NCBI RefSeq assembly: GCF_015704895.1 | Contig: NZ_JADQWB010000001.1 | Location: 186,001 to 250,000 of the forward strand | From: Agrobacterium leguminum | Lineage (GTDB): Bacteria; Pseudomonadota; Alphaproteobacteria; Rhizobiales; Rhizobiaceae | Direction of reading: 5' to 3' | Length of the DNA stretch: 64,000 nt | In this document: positions 16,858 to 26,236 of the stretch, piece after piece | Layout of the letters: every line of letters begins with the position of its first letter | Numbering within the stretch: position 1 is the stretch's first letter | The notes under the pieces: generated by a model | Databases searched by the model: none | Seen by the model: the letters and a program-made list of their open reading frames with translations, nothing else | What the model was told of the DNA's origin: nothing | Position numbers and translations under genes: made by a program

Positions 16858-19752
16858 TCAGAAGAAGCCCTTGCGCTGCCACCAGCCGCCCTTGCGGGGC
16901 TTCGGCTCGTCGCCATCGGCGGGCGTGGAGGAACCGGAAGAGGTGACCACCGGCTCCGAGCTCGAGACATTGCTGCCCCGGTTCGCGCGGACCTTTTCTT
17001 CCGTGGCCGGGGCTTCCGCTTCCGAAGCCAGATCGGCCGAAGCCTCACCCACTTCTTCAATCGCGACGTTCACCACGGTTTCCTCGACGATCACCGGCTC
17101 CACCGTTTCAACGGCTTCGGCCTTCGGCGCTTCTTCGGTTTCAGTCTTGGCCTTTGCCTTGCGGGTGCGGCGCGGCTTTTTCGGCACGTCCTCTTCCGCG
17201 ACCTCGGCGACCGCACCTTCCACCACCTCGGCGGCGGTCGGCTCTTCGGTTACGGATGCTTCGGCGGAAGCCTCTTCGCTTTCACCCTCGGCTTCCGAGC
17301 CGGCGGCATCGAGAGCCTCGTCTTCCGCACGGTTGCGACGTCCGCCGCGCTTGCCGCGACGGCGGCGCTTGCGCTTGCCGTCCTCTTCGGAGGTTACCGC
17401 TTCCGCTGCACCGTTTTCGGTTTCAGCATCGGCTTCATCGGTTTCGACGCCATCGTCGTCACCTTCGGCATCATCGCCTTCTCCATCGCCGGACTGGGCG
17501 TCGAGCGCGCCATTCTGCTCGCCCTGACCGCCCTTGCCGCGACGGCGGCGGCGGCGCTTGCGCTTGCGCTTGCCTTCCTCGCCATTGTCGCCCTGCTGCT
17601 GCTGGCGTGGCTCGGAGGTCTGCGCCTTGACGATTTCTTCCTCGTCTTCGTCCTCTTCCACCTCGGCGACGAAATCGTCTTCCTCTTCCACGAAGTTCGG
17701 CAGCATCTGGATGAGGCTTTCGATCTTCACCGGATTTTCGACGGCTTCACCGCGATCGATGGCGAAATGCTGCGCACCGACGCCGGAATCGGCGGCGATG
17801 ATGATCGACACGCCGAAGCGGCCTTCATAATCGACAATCGTGCCGCGCTTGTGGTTGAGCAGGTAGAGCGCCGTTTCCGGCGTGCTGCGCACCGTGATGT
17901 TATGCGTGGTGTTGCGCAGCAGATATTCCTCGATGCCGCGCAGGACATGCAGGGCGATGGAGGATTCCGAGCGAACATGGCCCGTGCCGCCACAATGCTG
18001 GCAGACCTGCGTGGTCGATTCCAGCACTGAAGCGCGGATGCGCTGGCGCGACATTTCCAGCAGGCCGAAATGCGAGATGCGGCCGACCTGAATACGGGCG
18101 CGGTCGTTCTTCAGGCAATCCTTGAGCTTCTTCTCGACAGCGCGGTTGTTGCGCTTTTCTTCCATGTCGATGAAGTCGATGACGACAAGGCCGGCAAGGT
18201 CGCGCAGGCGAAGCTGGCGCGCAACTTCTTCCGCCGCCTCGAGGTTCGTCGTCAGCGCGGTTTCCTCGATGGAATGCTCGCGGGTCGAACGGCCGGAGTT
18301 GACGTCGATGGAAACCAGCGCTTCCGTTTGATTGATGATGAGGTAACCGCCGGACTTCAGCGTCACCTGCGGCTGCAGCATCCGGTCGAGCTGGGCTTCG
18401 ATGCCGGAGCGCGAGAAGATCGGGTGAATATCGCGGTAAGGCTGAACCACCTTGGCGTGGCTCGGCATCAGCATCTTCATGAAGTCTTTGGCTTCACGAT
18501 AGCCGTCTTCGCCCGAAACGATGATCTCGCCGATATCCTTGTTGTAAAGATCGCGGATCGAACGCTTGATGAGCGAGCCTTCCTCGTAAACGAGGCAGGG
18601 GGCGGTGGAGTTCAGCGTCAGCGTGCGGACATTTTCCCACAGGCGCATCAGATATTCGAAGTCGCGCTTGATTTCGACGCGGGTACGGTTGGCGCCGGCG
18701 GTGCGCAGAATGACGCCCATGCCCTGCGGCACTTCCAGATCGCGCGCGATTTCCTTCAGGCGCTTGCGGTCGGCCGGCTGGGTGATCTTGCGGGAAATAC
18801 CGCCGCCACGCGCCGTATTCGGCATCAGAACGGAATAACGGCCGGCGAGCGACAGGTAAGTGGTCAGCGCCGCGCCCTTGTTGCCGCGCTCTTCCTTGGC
18901 CACCTGCACCAGAAGGATCTGGCGGCGCTTGATGACTTCCTGAATGCGATACTGCTTGCGCGGCTTGCGGGCGACGCGGTCCGGAACCTCTTCCATGGCG
19001 TCTTCGGCGCCGACGGATTCGATCACTTCCTTTTCGTGGTGATCGTCATCGTCGTCGTCATCATCGTCATTGCCGCGGCGAAGACCCTCGACTTCCTCGG
19101 AAATCGTGTCGGTATCGACCATGGCGGCCATTTCACCGCCGGCGCTGCCATCGTCTTCGGAAGACGCTTCGACGGCCTCGGCCGCTGCGGCTTCTTCTTC
19201 CGCCGTCTTCTTCTTGGCGCGGGGGCGACGGGTGCGCTTCTTCGGCTTTTCTTCCTCGGTGGGCGCTTCTTCGGCTACGGCCTCGACGGCCGTTTCCCCG
19301 GAAACCTCTTCCGCGACGGTCGCGGTTTCTTCCACGACGACCGTTTCAGTGGTTTCGCTTGCGGAAACAATGCCGACATCCGGCTGATCCACCTGCGAAA
19401 GGTCGATCATGGGGGCGCCGGGCTCGGGTGCATCAGCGGATTCGAAATCGTCGCTGCGGCGATGATCCTCGGCTTCCGCTTTCAGGAGGGCCTGACGGTC
19501 GGCGAGTGGAATCTGGTAATAGTCCGGATGGATTTCCGCAAAAGCGAGAAAGCCGTGGCGATTTCCACCGTAATCGACGAAGGCCGCCTGAAGCGAGGGT
19601 TCAACCCGCGTGACCTTGGCAAGGTAGATATTGCCGCGGATCTGTTTCTTGTGCTCCGATTCGAAATCGAATTCTTCGATCCGGTTCCCACGGACAACGA
19701 CTACGCGTGTCTCCTCTTCGTGGGAGGCGTCGATAAGCATTTTGTCTGCCAT
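16858..19752 (-). CDS. rne: Ribonuclease E
   Basis: The 964-residue endoribonuclease scaffolds the RNA degradosome and processes rRNA and mRNA. The catalytic core has Asp483 (SIDVNSGRST) and Asp526 (VVIDFIDM) and the Zn-link CQHCGGTG (C584, C587). The N-terminal S1 domain is split by about 175 acidic, low-complexity residues (about 95-270, DNA 18943-19470) that include a run of Asp near 229-237. A basic/acidic disordered tail follows the core. The terminator at 16811-16831 ends the transcript. It starts at ATG 19752 and has a long structured leader. Confidence 0.95.
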   Translation of the reverse strand: MADKMLIDASHEEETRVVVVRGNRIEEFDFESEHKKQIRGNIYLAKVTRVEPSLQAAFVDYGGNRHGFLAFAEIHPDYYQIPLADRQALLKAEAEDHRRSDDFESADAPEPGAPMIDLSQVDQPDVGIVSASETTETVVVEETATVAEEVSGETAVEAVAEEAPTEEEKPKKRTRRPRAKKKTAEEEAAAAEAVEASSEDDGSAGGEMAAMVDTDTISEEVEGLRRGNDDDDDDDDDHHEKEVIESVGAEDAMEEVPDRVARKPRKQYRIQEVIKRRQILLVQVAKEERGNKGAALTTYLSLAGRYSVLMPNTARGGGISRKITQPADRKRLKEIARDLEVPQGMGVILRTAGANRTRVEIKRDFEYLMRLWENVRTLTLNSTAPCLVYEEGSLIKRSIRDLYNKDIGEIIVSGEDGYREAKDFMKMLMPSHAKVVQPYRDIHPIFSRSGIEAQLDRMLQPQVTLKSGGYLIINQTEALVSIDVNSGRSTREHSIEETALTTNLEAAEEVARQLRLRDLAGLVVIDFIDMEEKRNNRAVEKKLKDCLKNDRARIQVGRISHFGLLEMSRQRIRASVLESTTQVCQHCGGTGHVRSESSIALHVLRGIEEYLLRNTTHNITVRSTPETALYLLNHKRGTIVDYEGRFGVSIIIAADSGVGAQHFAIDRGEAVENPVKIESLIQMLPNFVEEEDDFVAEVEEDEDEEEIVKAQTSEPRQQQQGDNGEEGKRKRKRRRRRRGKGGQGEQNGALDAQSGDGEGDDAEGDDDGVETDEADAETENGAAEAVTSEEDGKRKRRRRGKRGGRRNRAEDEALDAAGSEAEGESEEASAEASVTEEPTAAEVVEGAVAEVAEEDVPKKPRRTRKAKAKTETEEAPKAEAVETVEPVIVEETVVNVAIEEVGEASADLASEAEAPATEEKVRANRGSNVSSSEPVVTSSGSSTPADGDEPKPRKGGWWQRKGFF

Positions 19753-20367
19753 GTAAGCTGTGCTCCTCGGCGCAGCCTTGTTTTATACGAGAACAGGCCC
19801 GCCACACGGACGAGCCTTTCATATGAGTGCAAGGATGTGCCGGAAATGAAGTCTCCTGCCGGGCGTCTGTAAACTGGCAGCATCCGGACCGACGGCGAGG
19901 CGCTTGGCCTGCTCCTGGTATCCGGTTCATGTGAAAACTGCTGCGACATCATTGGCCAGGCGGAACGACAATAATATATAGACCCCTTGGGATCCGATGA
20001 ATTTGCTCTCCTCAGAGCGGCGGTGGCAGCGCCACCGGGTAGGTCTCCGGCCACGGCCGGAATTGATCGAGTTTCAGGATAAATGTAACGACGGCAGATG
20101 ATTGCCCGATTTGCAGCGCCAGCGTCTTTTTCGATTGGCAGCCGGCGGGCATCTATCCCGTCAACACTTTTAACCCTCATCCGTGTTGTATGTTTTCTCT
20201 GTCATAATAGCAATAGGCTGGCTAAATATGCCATATTATTGGTGGAATTTCCGGGTTAACAATTGGTTCACCAAGGCCTGCGATTGTGGGGCGCAAACGC
20301 GCAAACTATCGTACGGCGTGGTTGAAACGGCACTGTTGCCGGCGTTTTTCCTCGCCGTTTATCGAAA
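19753..20367. other. Long intergenic region: rne leader and amiC upstream region
   Basis: This 615-base gap separates the divergent rne and amiC genes. Its left two thirds would be the rne 5' leader on the minus strand. Three adjacent hairpins occupy 20005-20061: GCTCT/AGAGC (20005-20018), CGGTGGC/GCCACCG (20021-20037) and TCCGGCC/GGCCGGA (20046-20061). A very AT-rich patch (about 19968-19982) follows. A 62-codon frame at 20183-20371 is not protein-like and I do not call it. In E. coli, RNase E autoregulates through its leader; such a role here is inferred. Confidence 0.55.
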
Positions 20368-21657
20368 ATGACTGAAATACGGAATTTCTTGAAGACCATG
20401 AATTTCACGCGCAACGCAGCGATATTCGGTGGGAGAGGGCGGCTTGGCGCGCGAATCGCGCGGCTTGCGACGGCTCTGGCATTTTCCGTCGCGGCCTCTG
20501 TTTCCGCCGCGCCGGCAGCCCATGCCGTGGAGCCGCTGGTCGTCCATCAGGCGCGGATCATCGGCGATGAGGCGCGCACGCGCATCGTTCTCGACTTCGC
20601 CGAAGAGCCGGAATTCGACGTTCACTATCTCGATTCGCCTGCCCGCATCGTTGTGGACTTTCCGGCGGTGAATTTCAGCTTTCCCGCATCCGACCTGAAG
20701 CCGACCGGTCTTTTTTCGGATATCCGTTTCGGCAGCATGGGGCAGAACAGCGCCCGCATCGTGCTGACGGCGAAAAAGCCGGTTCAGGTGGCGGTTGCCG
20801 AAACCAAAAAGACCGATAATGGCCAATCTTTCCATTTCGTGCTCGATACGGAAATCACCACCAAGGGCAAGTTCGCGGAACTGGTGAAGGATCAGCAGTG
20901 GCAGGCGCCGGCCCCGGTGACGACTGCCGCGATCACGCCGGATGACAAGACGTCGCGGCCAGCGGAATTCGTCATCGCGGTCGATGCCGGCCATGGCGGC
21001 ATCGATGCCGGCGCCACCGGCGGCACCACCGGCACCGAGGAAAAGGTCATTACGCTGACTTTCGCCAAGGAACTTGCCGAGCGGCTGAACCGCGAACCCG
21101 GTATCAAGGCTTTCCTGACGCGTGATTCCGATACGTTTCTCGCCTTGTCGGAACGGGTGACCATCGCCCGCCAGAATAATGCCAACCTCTTTATCTCTCT
21201 TCATGCGGATACGTTGAAGCAAAAGGGCATCCGGGGCGCGACCGTCTATACCTTGTCGGACCGGGCATCGGACCGGCAGGCGCAGGAACTGGCGGAACGC
21301 GAAAACAAGTCCGACCAGATCGCGGGCGTCGCTGCCTCCAGCGAGCCGCCGGAAGTGGCCGATATTCTTCTCGATTTCACCCGCCGTGAAACGCAGGCCT
21401 TTTCGGTGACGCTGGCTGAAAACATCGTCTCCTCCTTTGAGGGGCAGGTGGGGCTCATCAACAATCCGCACCGTTACGCCGGTTTCATGGTGCTGCGCGC
21501 CCATGATGTGCCGTCGGTGCTGCTGGAACTCGGTTTCCTCTCCAATCCGGAAGACGAAAAGCTGCTTCTCGATGGGGAATGGCGCAAGAAGGTGGCCGAT
21601 ACGCTGGCAACCGCCGTTGGGCGATACCGCGCCAAGGCCATGGCAAATGGCGGCTGA
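20368..21657 (+). CDS. N-acetylmuramoyl-L-alanine amidase (AMIN + Amidase_3)
   Basis: The 429-residue periplasmic enzyme cleaves the amide bond between MurNAc and the stem peptide during cell separation, like AmiC. It has a long signal region (to about residue 52, ending AAHAVE), an AMIN domain (about 55-170) for envelope targeting and a zinc-dependent Amidase_3 domain (about 195-420). Zinc and catalytic residues are visible in VDAGHGGIDAG, TEEKVIT, SLHAD and VLLELGFLSN. Starts at 20368 or 20398 are both plausible. mrcA follows, so two wall enzymes are paired. Confidence 0.92.
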   Translation: MTEIRNFLKTMNFTRNAAIFGGRGRLGARIARLATALAFSVAASVSAAPAAHAVEPLVVHQARIIGDEARTRIVLDFAEEPEFDVHYLDSPARIVVDFPAVNFSFPASDLKPTGLFSDIRFGSMGQNSARIVLTAKKPVQVAVAETKKTDNGQSFHFVLDTEITTKGKFAELVKDQQWQAPAPVTTAAITPDDKTSRPAEFVIAVDAGHGGIDAGATGGTTGTEEKVITLTFAKELAERLNREPGIKAFLTRDSDTFLALSERVTIARQNNANLFISLHADTLKQKGIRGATVYTLSDRASDRQAQELAERENKSDQIAGVAASSEPPEVADILLDFTRRETQAFSVTLAENIVSSFEGQVGLINNPHRYAGFMVLRAHDVPSVLLELGFLSNPEDEKLLLDGEWRKKVADTLATAVGRYRAKAMANGG

Positions 21658-21985
21658 GAGGCCAGCCGGCGGAGCGGCAATGCTGTTGCCGCTCTGCCAT
21701 TGACCGTCGAAAAGCTGTTCAATTCTTGGGTCTTGCGGACGATTACGAAGGCGAAGCCCTATTTTACTCACATTCGCCGCGTTACTCGGAAAGCGGATTC
21801 GGTGGCGATCCGCAAAGCGTCCGCAGCGCGATTGCGGGCCTGCCGCCCGGTAACATATCAGCGAATGCTGCCGTATCCGGCTTGTCATCGAAGGTATGGT
21901 GTGCAAAACGGCACGCGATATGCAAGGATGCGCCCGTATATCGTCGGGCGTTGATGGTTACGATTCGAATTATCGGTAGCTTGGT
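21658..21985 (+). other. Intergenic region between amidase gene and mrcA
   Basis: This 328-base gap contains a 13-bp hairpin with one mismatch, GGCGGAGCGGCAA (21668-21680) and TTGCCGCTCTGCC (21686-21698), right after the amidase stop. It lacks a T-run, so it is at best a weak terminator. I see no further gene. The short frames here have no protein-like features. Promoter elements for mrcA probably lie in the right half but I could not place them. Confidence 0.5.
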
Positions 21986-24433
21986 ATGATCAGACTGATT
22001 GGATATTTTTTCGGCTTGGCCAGCGTGCTCTTCCTGTGCGCCGCCGCCGTCGGTGCGATTTATTTGCACGGCGTGACGAAAGACCTGCCGGATTACGCAG
22101 TTTTGAGCACCTATGAGCCGCCGGTGACGACCCGCGTGCATGCCGGCAACGGTGCGCTGATGGCGGAATATGCGCATGAAAAACGCCTGTTCCTGCCGAT
22201 CCAGGCCATTCCCGACCGCGTGAAGGCTGCTTTCCTTTCGGCTGAAGACAAGAATTTCTACAACCATCCGGGTGTGGATGTCTTCGGCCTCGGCCGCGCC
22301 ATTCTCGTCAATATCCAGAATCTCGGCTCCGGTCGCCGTCCGGTCGGCGCGTCCACCATCACCCAGCAGGTAGCGAAGAACTTCCTTCTGACCAACGACC
22401 AGACCATCGACCGCAAGCTCAAGGAAGCCATTCTGTCCTTCCGCATCGAGCAGACCTATTCCAAGGACAAGATTCTCGAGCTTTATCTCAACGAGATTTT
22501 CTTCGGCCTGAATTCCTACGGCATTGCCGGCGCGGCGCTCACCTATTTCAATAAATCGGTGACGGAGCTGACGATTGCGGAAACCGCCTATCTCGCATCG
22601 CTGCCGAAGGGTCCGGCCAATTACCATCCCATCCGTCGCGAAAAGGCGGCTCTTGAGCGTCGCGACTGGGTGATCGACCGCATGGCCGAAAACGGCTACA
22701 TCACGGTCGCCGACGCCACGGACGCCAAAAAGCAGCCGCTTGGCGTCAATCTGCGTCGCGGTGGCGCGCATATCTTCGCATCCGATTATTTCGCGGAGGA
22801 AGTCCGCCGCCAGATCGTCGAAAAATACGGCGAGGAAGCGCTTCTCGAAGGCGGGCTCTCGGTCCGCACCTCTTTCGATCCGCAGATCCAGATGGAAGCA
22901 CGCAAGGCGCTTCAGGACGGTCTGGTGCAATATGATGAGCGTCGCGGTTTCCGCGGACCCGTCGAAAAGATCGAGACTGCGGGTGACTGGACGGCGGCGC
23001 TCGCCAAGGTCAAGGGCCTGCGCGACGTTCCGGAATGGAAGGTCGCTGTGGTGCTTGCCGTCGCTGCCGATGGCGTCGACATCGGGGTGCAGCCGGACAC
23101 TGAAACGGAAGATGGCGACAAGCGCACGCGCGGCCATATCTCCGCTGAAAACATGCGCTGGGCTTTCCGCGATGCGACTGGCAAGAAGGCGACCGCCAAG
23201 TCGCCGGTCGGTGTCGTGGCGGCAGGCGATGTGATCTATGCACAGCCGCTTTCCAATTCCGGCAATGAATATCGCCTGCGCCAGCCGCCGAAAGTGCAGG
23301 GCGGCATGGTGGTGATGGACCCGCATACCGGCCGTGTTCTGGCCATGGTCGGCGGCTTCTCCTATGCGCAGTCGGAATTCAACCGCTCGACACAGGCGAT
23401 GCGCCAGCCGGGCTCCTCCTTCAAGCCGTTCATCTACGCGGCGGCGCTCGATAACGGCTATACGCCGGCGTCGGTCATTCTCGATGCGCCGATCGAGGTT
23501 GTTTCCGGCAATCAGGTCTGGAAGCCGCAGAATTACGGCGGCGGTTCCGCCGGCCCGTCGACCCTGCGTCTCGGTATCGAGAAATCCCGTAACCTCATGA
23601 CGGTGCGTCTGGCGCAGGACATGGGCATGAATCTGGTCGCGGAATATGCCGAACGCTTCGGCATCTACGACAAGATGCCGCCGCTTCTGTCCATGTCGCT
23701 CGGTTCGGGTGAAACGACCGTGATGCGTATGGTCTCGGCCTATTCGGTCATCGCCAATGGCGGCAAGCAGATCAAGCCGACGCTGATCGACCGTATTCAG
23801 GACCGCTACGGCAAGACGATCTTCCGGCATGAGGAGCGCGCCTGCGAAGGCTGCAACGCGACGAGCTGGCAGAACCAGGATGAGCCTGTCATCGTCGACA
23901 ATCGCGAGCAGGTTCTCGACCCGATGACCGCCTATCAGACGACCTCGATGCTGGAAGGCGTCGTGCAGCGCGGCACGGCGGCGGGCAAGATCAAGGTCGA
24001 TCTGCCGGTTGCCGGCAAGACGGGCACAACCAACGATGAAAAGGACGCCTGGTTCGTCGGTTATACACCGGACATGGTCGCCGGCCTCTATATCGGTTTC
24101 GATTCGCCCGCACCTCTCGGTCGCGGCGGCACGGGTGGCTCGCTGTCCGCGCCTATATTCGGCGAGTTCATCTCCGATGCGGCCAAGCACATGGAGCCGA
24201 GCAAGTTCATCGTACCGAGCGGCATGAACTTCGTCGCCGTCAACCGCAAGACCGGCATGGCGGCGGTCGAGGGCGAGCCCGACACCATCATGGAAGCCTT
24301 CAAGCCCGGCACGGGTCCTGCTTCCACCTTCTCTGTCATCGGCGATGACGGATACATGTCGCAGGAAGACATTCTGAAGACCTCGCCGCAGGCGCAGCAG
24401 GCCATCACCGGCGGTGGCGGCGGTCTTTATTGA
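21986..24433 (+). CDS. mrcA: Penicillin-binding protein 1A, bifunctional
   Basis: The 815-residue class A PBP polymerises and crosslinks peptidoglycan. One N-terminal membrane anchor (about 5-27) is followed by the glycosyltransferase 51 domain with EDKNFYNHPGVD, GASTITQQVAKN and RKLKEAILSFRIE. An OB-like insertion follows (around residues 320-430). The transpeptidase domain has its SxxK serine in GSSFKPF (near residue 476) and KTGTT near 676. Length and order match PBP1A of the Rhizobiales. It is preceded by the amidase, another division/wall enzyme. Confidence 0.95.
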   Translation: MIRLIGYFFGLASVLFLCAAAVGAIYLHGVTKDLPDYAVLSTYEPPVTTRVHAGNGALMAEYAHEKRLFLPIQAIPDRVKAAFLSAEDKNFYNHPGVDVFGLGRAILVNIQNLGSGRRPVGASTITQQVAKNFLLTNDQTIDRKLKEAILSFRIEQTYSKDKILELYLNEIFFGLNSYGIAGAALTYFNKSVTELTIAETAYLASLPKGPANYHPIRREKAALERRDWVIDRMAENGYITVADATDAKKQPLGVNLRRGGAHIFASDYFAEEVRRQIVEKYGEEALLEGGLSVRTSFDPQIQMEARKALQDGLVQYDERRGFRGPVEKIETAGDWTAALAKVKGLRDVPEWKVAVVLAVAADGVDIGVQPDTETEDGDKRTRGHISAENMRWAFRDATGKKATAKSPVGVVAAGDVIYAQPLSNSGNEYRLRQPPKVQGGMVVMDPHTGRVLAMVGGFSYAQSEFNRSTQAMRQPGSSFKPFIYAAALDNGYTPASVILDAPIEVVSGNQVWKPQNYGGGSAGPSTLRLGIEKSRNLMTVRLAQDMGMNLVAEYAERFGIYDKMPPLLSMSLGSGETTVMRMVSAYSVIANGGKQIKPTLIDRIQDRYGKTIFRHEERACEGCNATSWQNQDEPVIVDNREQVLDPMTAYQTTSMLEGVVQRGTAAGKIKVDLPVAGKTGTTNDEKDAWFVGYTPDMVAGLYIGFDSPAPLGRGGTGGSLSAPIFGEFISDAAKHMEPSKFIVPSGMNFVAVNRKTGMAAVEGEPDTIMEAFKPGTGPASTFSVIGDDGYMSQEDILKTSPQAQQAITGGGGGLY

Positions 24434-24450
24434 TATCACTCCTGACGTTT

Positions 24451-24492
24451 GGCGGGGGGGCGGGTCTTTACATCCGCGCCCCCCGCATTTAT
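24451..24492 (+). terminator. Probable intrinsic terminator after mrcA
   Basis: GCGGGGGG (24452-24459) pairs with CCCCCCGC (24479-24486), with a 19-base loop, followed by ATTTATTT. The stem is very GC-rich. It lies 18 bases after the mrcA stop and 40 bases before prfB. Confidence 0.6.
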
Positions 24493-24531
24493 TTGAGCAA
24501 CGAGTTTCAATGAAGGTGAAGAACCAGCGAA

Positions 24532-25663
24532 ATGCGCAATGAAATCGTGAACGTAGTCGACGAAATCAAGCAGGCCATAAGCCTGCTGAGGAGGCATCTT
24601 TGACTGGGACCAGGCGATAAGACGACTGGACTGGTTGAATAACAAGGCAGAGGACCCGACCCTCTGGAACGATGCCACTGAAGCCCAGAAGCTGATGCGC
24701 GAACGCCAGCAGCTGGATGACAGCATCAATGGCGTCAAGGCGCTCGAGCAGCAGCTCAAGGACAATATCGAGCTGATCGAACTCGGCGAGATGGAAGGCG
24801 ATGACGAGATCGTCAAGGACGCCGAAGACGCATTGAAAGCGTTGAAGAGCGAGGCGAACCGCCGTCAGGTGGAAGCCATGCTTTCAGGCGAAGCCGATAC
24901 CAACGATACCTATCTCGAAGTGCATTCTGGCGCCGGCGGTACCGAAAGCCAGGACTGGGCGAACATGCTTCTGCGCATGTACACCCGCTGGGCCGACCGC
25001 GAAGGTTTCAAGGTCGAGGTGCTCGAAGTTCACGACGGCGAAGAAGCCGGCATCAAGTCCGCGACGATCCTCGTCAAGGGCCACAATGCCTTCGGCTGGC
25101 TGAAGACGGAATCGGGCGTGCATCGCCTTGTTCGTATTTCGCCCTATGACAGCAATGCGCGTCGCCACACATCGTTCTCTTCCGTCTGGGTTTACCCCGT
25201 CGTCGACGATTCGATCCAGATCGACATCAACGAGAGCGATTGCCGCATCGATACCTATCGTTCGTCCGGCGCGGGCGGCCAGCACGTCAACACCACCGAC
25301 TCGGCCGTGCGTATCACGCATATTCCGACCGGTATTGCCGTTGCCTGCCAGCAGGAGCGTTCCCAGCACAAGAACCGCGCCAAGGCGTGGGACATGCTGC
25401 GCGCCCGCCTCTACGAGGTGGAACTGCAGAAGCGGGAAGAGGCGGCAAACGCCCAGGCTGCCTCTAAGACCGATATCGGCTGGGGCCACCAGATCCGTTC
25501 CTATGTTCTGCAGCCTTACCAGCTGGTCAAGGACCTGCGCACGGGCGTGGAAAGCACCGCACCCGGCAACGTGCTGGATGGCGACCTGAACGAGTTCATG
25601 GAAGCGGCCCTCGCGCATCGCATCAGCGGCGGCGCGGATGTGGAAGTCGCGGATATCGACTGA
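24532..25663 (+). CDS. prfB: Peptide chain release factor 2, with programmed +1 frameshift
   Basis: RF2 ends translation at UGA and UAA codons. The gene is split by an in-frame TGA at 24601. The first 23 codons (24532-24600, [14 protein letters not shown]...) end in CTT, and the ribosome must slip one base to read GAC at 24602 and go on to 25663, giving 376 residues. Landmarks after the slip are the GGQ motif ([11 protein letters not shown]) and the RF2 SPF-like recognition region, here as [10 protein letters not shown] with SPY. Without the frameshift the frame would appear to start at TTG 24635 and lack its conserved N terminus. Confidence 0.95.
24589..24604 (+). promoter_or_regulatory. prfB autoregulatory frameshift site
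   Basis: AGGAGG (24589-24594), a Shine-Dalgarno-like stimulator, is followed by CAT, then the slippery CTT-TGA-C (24598-24604). This matches the bacterial RF2 signal, where slow UGA decoding at low RF2 promotes the +1 slip. Spacing of stimulator to slip codon is 3 bases, as in E. coli. Confidence 0.93.
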
Positions 25664-25693
25664 CGCGCCAATTGCGTCGATTGAAAAAGATTA

Positions 25694-25723
25694 CCCCTCG
25701 CAAACCCATTGCGAGGGGTTTTT
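25694..25723 (+). terminator. Intrinsic terminator after prfB
   Basis: CCCCTCGCAA (25694-25703) and TTGCGAGGGG (25709-25718) form a perfect 10-bp stem with a 5-base loop, followed by TTTTT (25719-25723). It ends only 5 bases before the GGAGG of the next gene, so that gene either has its promoter inside this hairpin region or relies on read-through. Confidence 0.9.
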
Positions 25724-25738
25724 CGTTGGAGGACAAGC

Positions 25739-26209
25739 ATGAAACAGGCGCTCTATATCGTCGACGTCCAGCCAAGCTTCAATCCGCCGGCTGCGCTGGT
25801 GGCGGAAATATCCGCTCTCGCCCTGACGATGCCCAGCATCGCCACCGTCGAGCGCCATGATGAAAGCGTGACACCCTTCGAGCGGCAACTCGGCTGGAAA
25901 CCGGGCAGGGATGATGAGTCGCTTGTTGTGGCAGATCGCGTTTTCATCAAACACGGTTATGCGCCACCCCGGGAGGTCATCGACCATCTTCTGTCGCTGA
26001 AACTCGACAGGGTGCTGGTCTGCGGCATTCAGGCCGATACCTGCGTGCTCGCCGCCGGCTTTGCCCTCTTCGATGCGGGGTTGCATCCCACCTTGTTGCC
26101 GTGGCTTACGGTGGGCTCCAGTCTCGACCGCAGTGGTGAACTCGGGGCGAGATTGTGGAAACATCATTTCGGTGCGGTTCTTGCCGGGCCGGAGGCACTG
26201 CAAGCGTAA
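25739..26209 (+). CDS. Isochorismatase-like cysteine hydrolase
   Basis: The 156-residue protein belongs to the isochorismatase/nicotinamidase superfamily. The N-terminal Asp is in ALYIVDVQPSF, the Lys is at FIKHGY, and the cysteine nucleophile is in GIQADTCVLAAGFALFDAG. This GxxxxxCV pattern with a cis-peptide is typical. The substrate is unknown; nicotinamide-like or other amides/ureido compounds are possible. ATG at 25739 follows GGAGGAC. It is flanked by the prfB terminator and a convergent exported-protein gene. Confidence 0.82.
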   Translation: MKQALYIVDVQPSFNPPAALVAEISALALTMPSIATVERHDESVTPFERQLGWKPGRDDESLVVADRVFIKHGYAPPREVIDHLLSLKLDRVLVCGIQADTCVLAAGFALFDAGLHPTLLPWLTVGSSLDRSGELGARLWKHHFGAVLAGPEALQA

Positions 26210-26236
26210 CCTTGCCCGGCGCGCGCATCGGGCCGA

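Noticed and set aside
18070..19872. 600-codon plus-strand frame over rne
   Set aside because: Antisense shadow of RNase E with no conserved motifs.
20186..20208. TTGTAT and CATAAT boxes upstream of the amidase gene
   Set aside because: Only 11 bases separate them, too short for a sigma-70 promoter.
20183..20371. 62-codon frame in the rne-amiC gap with two hydrophobic stretches
   Set aside because: No recognised family, no good ribosome site, and it overlaps the amidase start. Kept as non-coding.
21782..24439. 885-codon minus-strand frame over mrcA
   Set aside because: His/Arg-rich antisense translation of a clear PBP1A gene.
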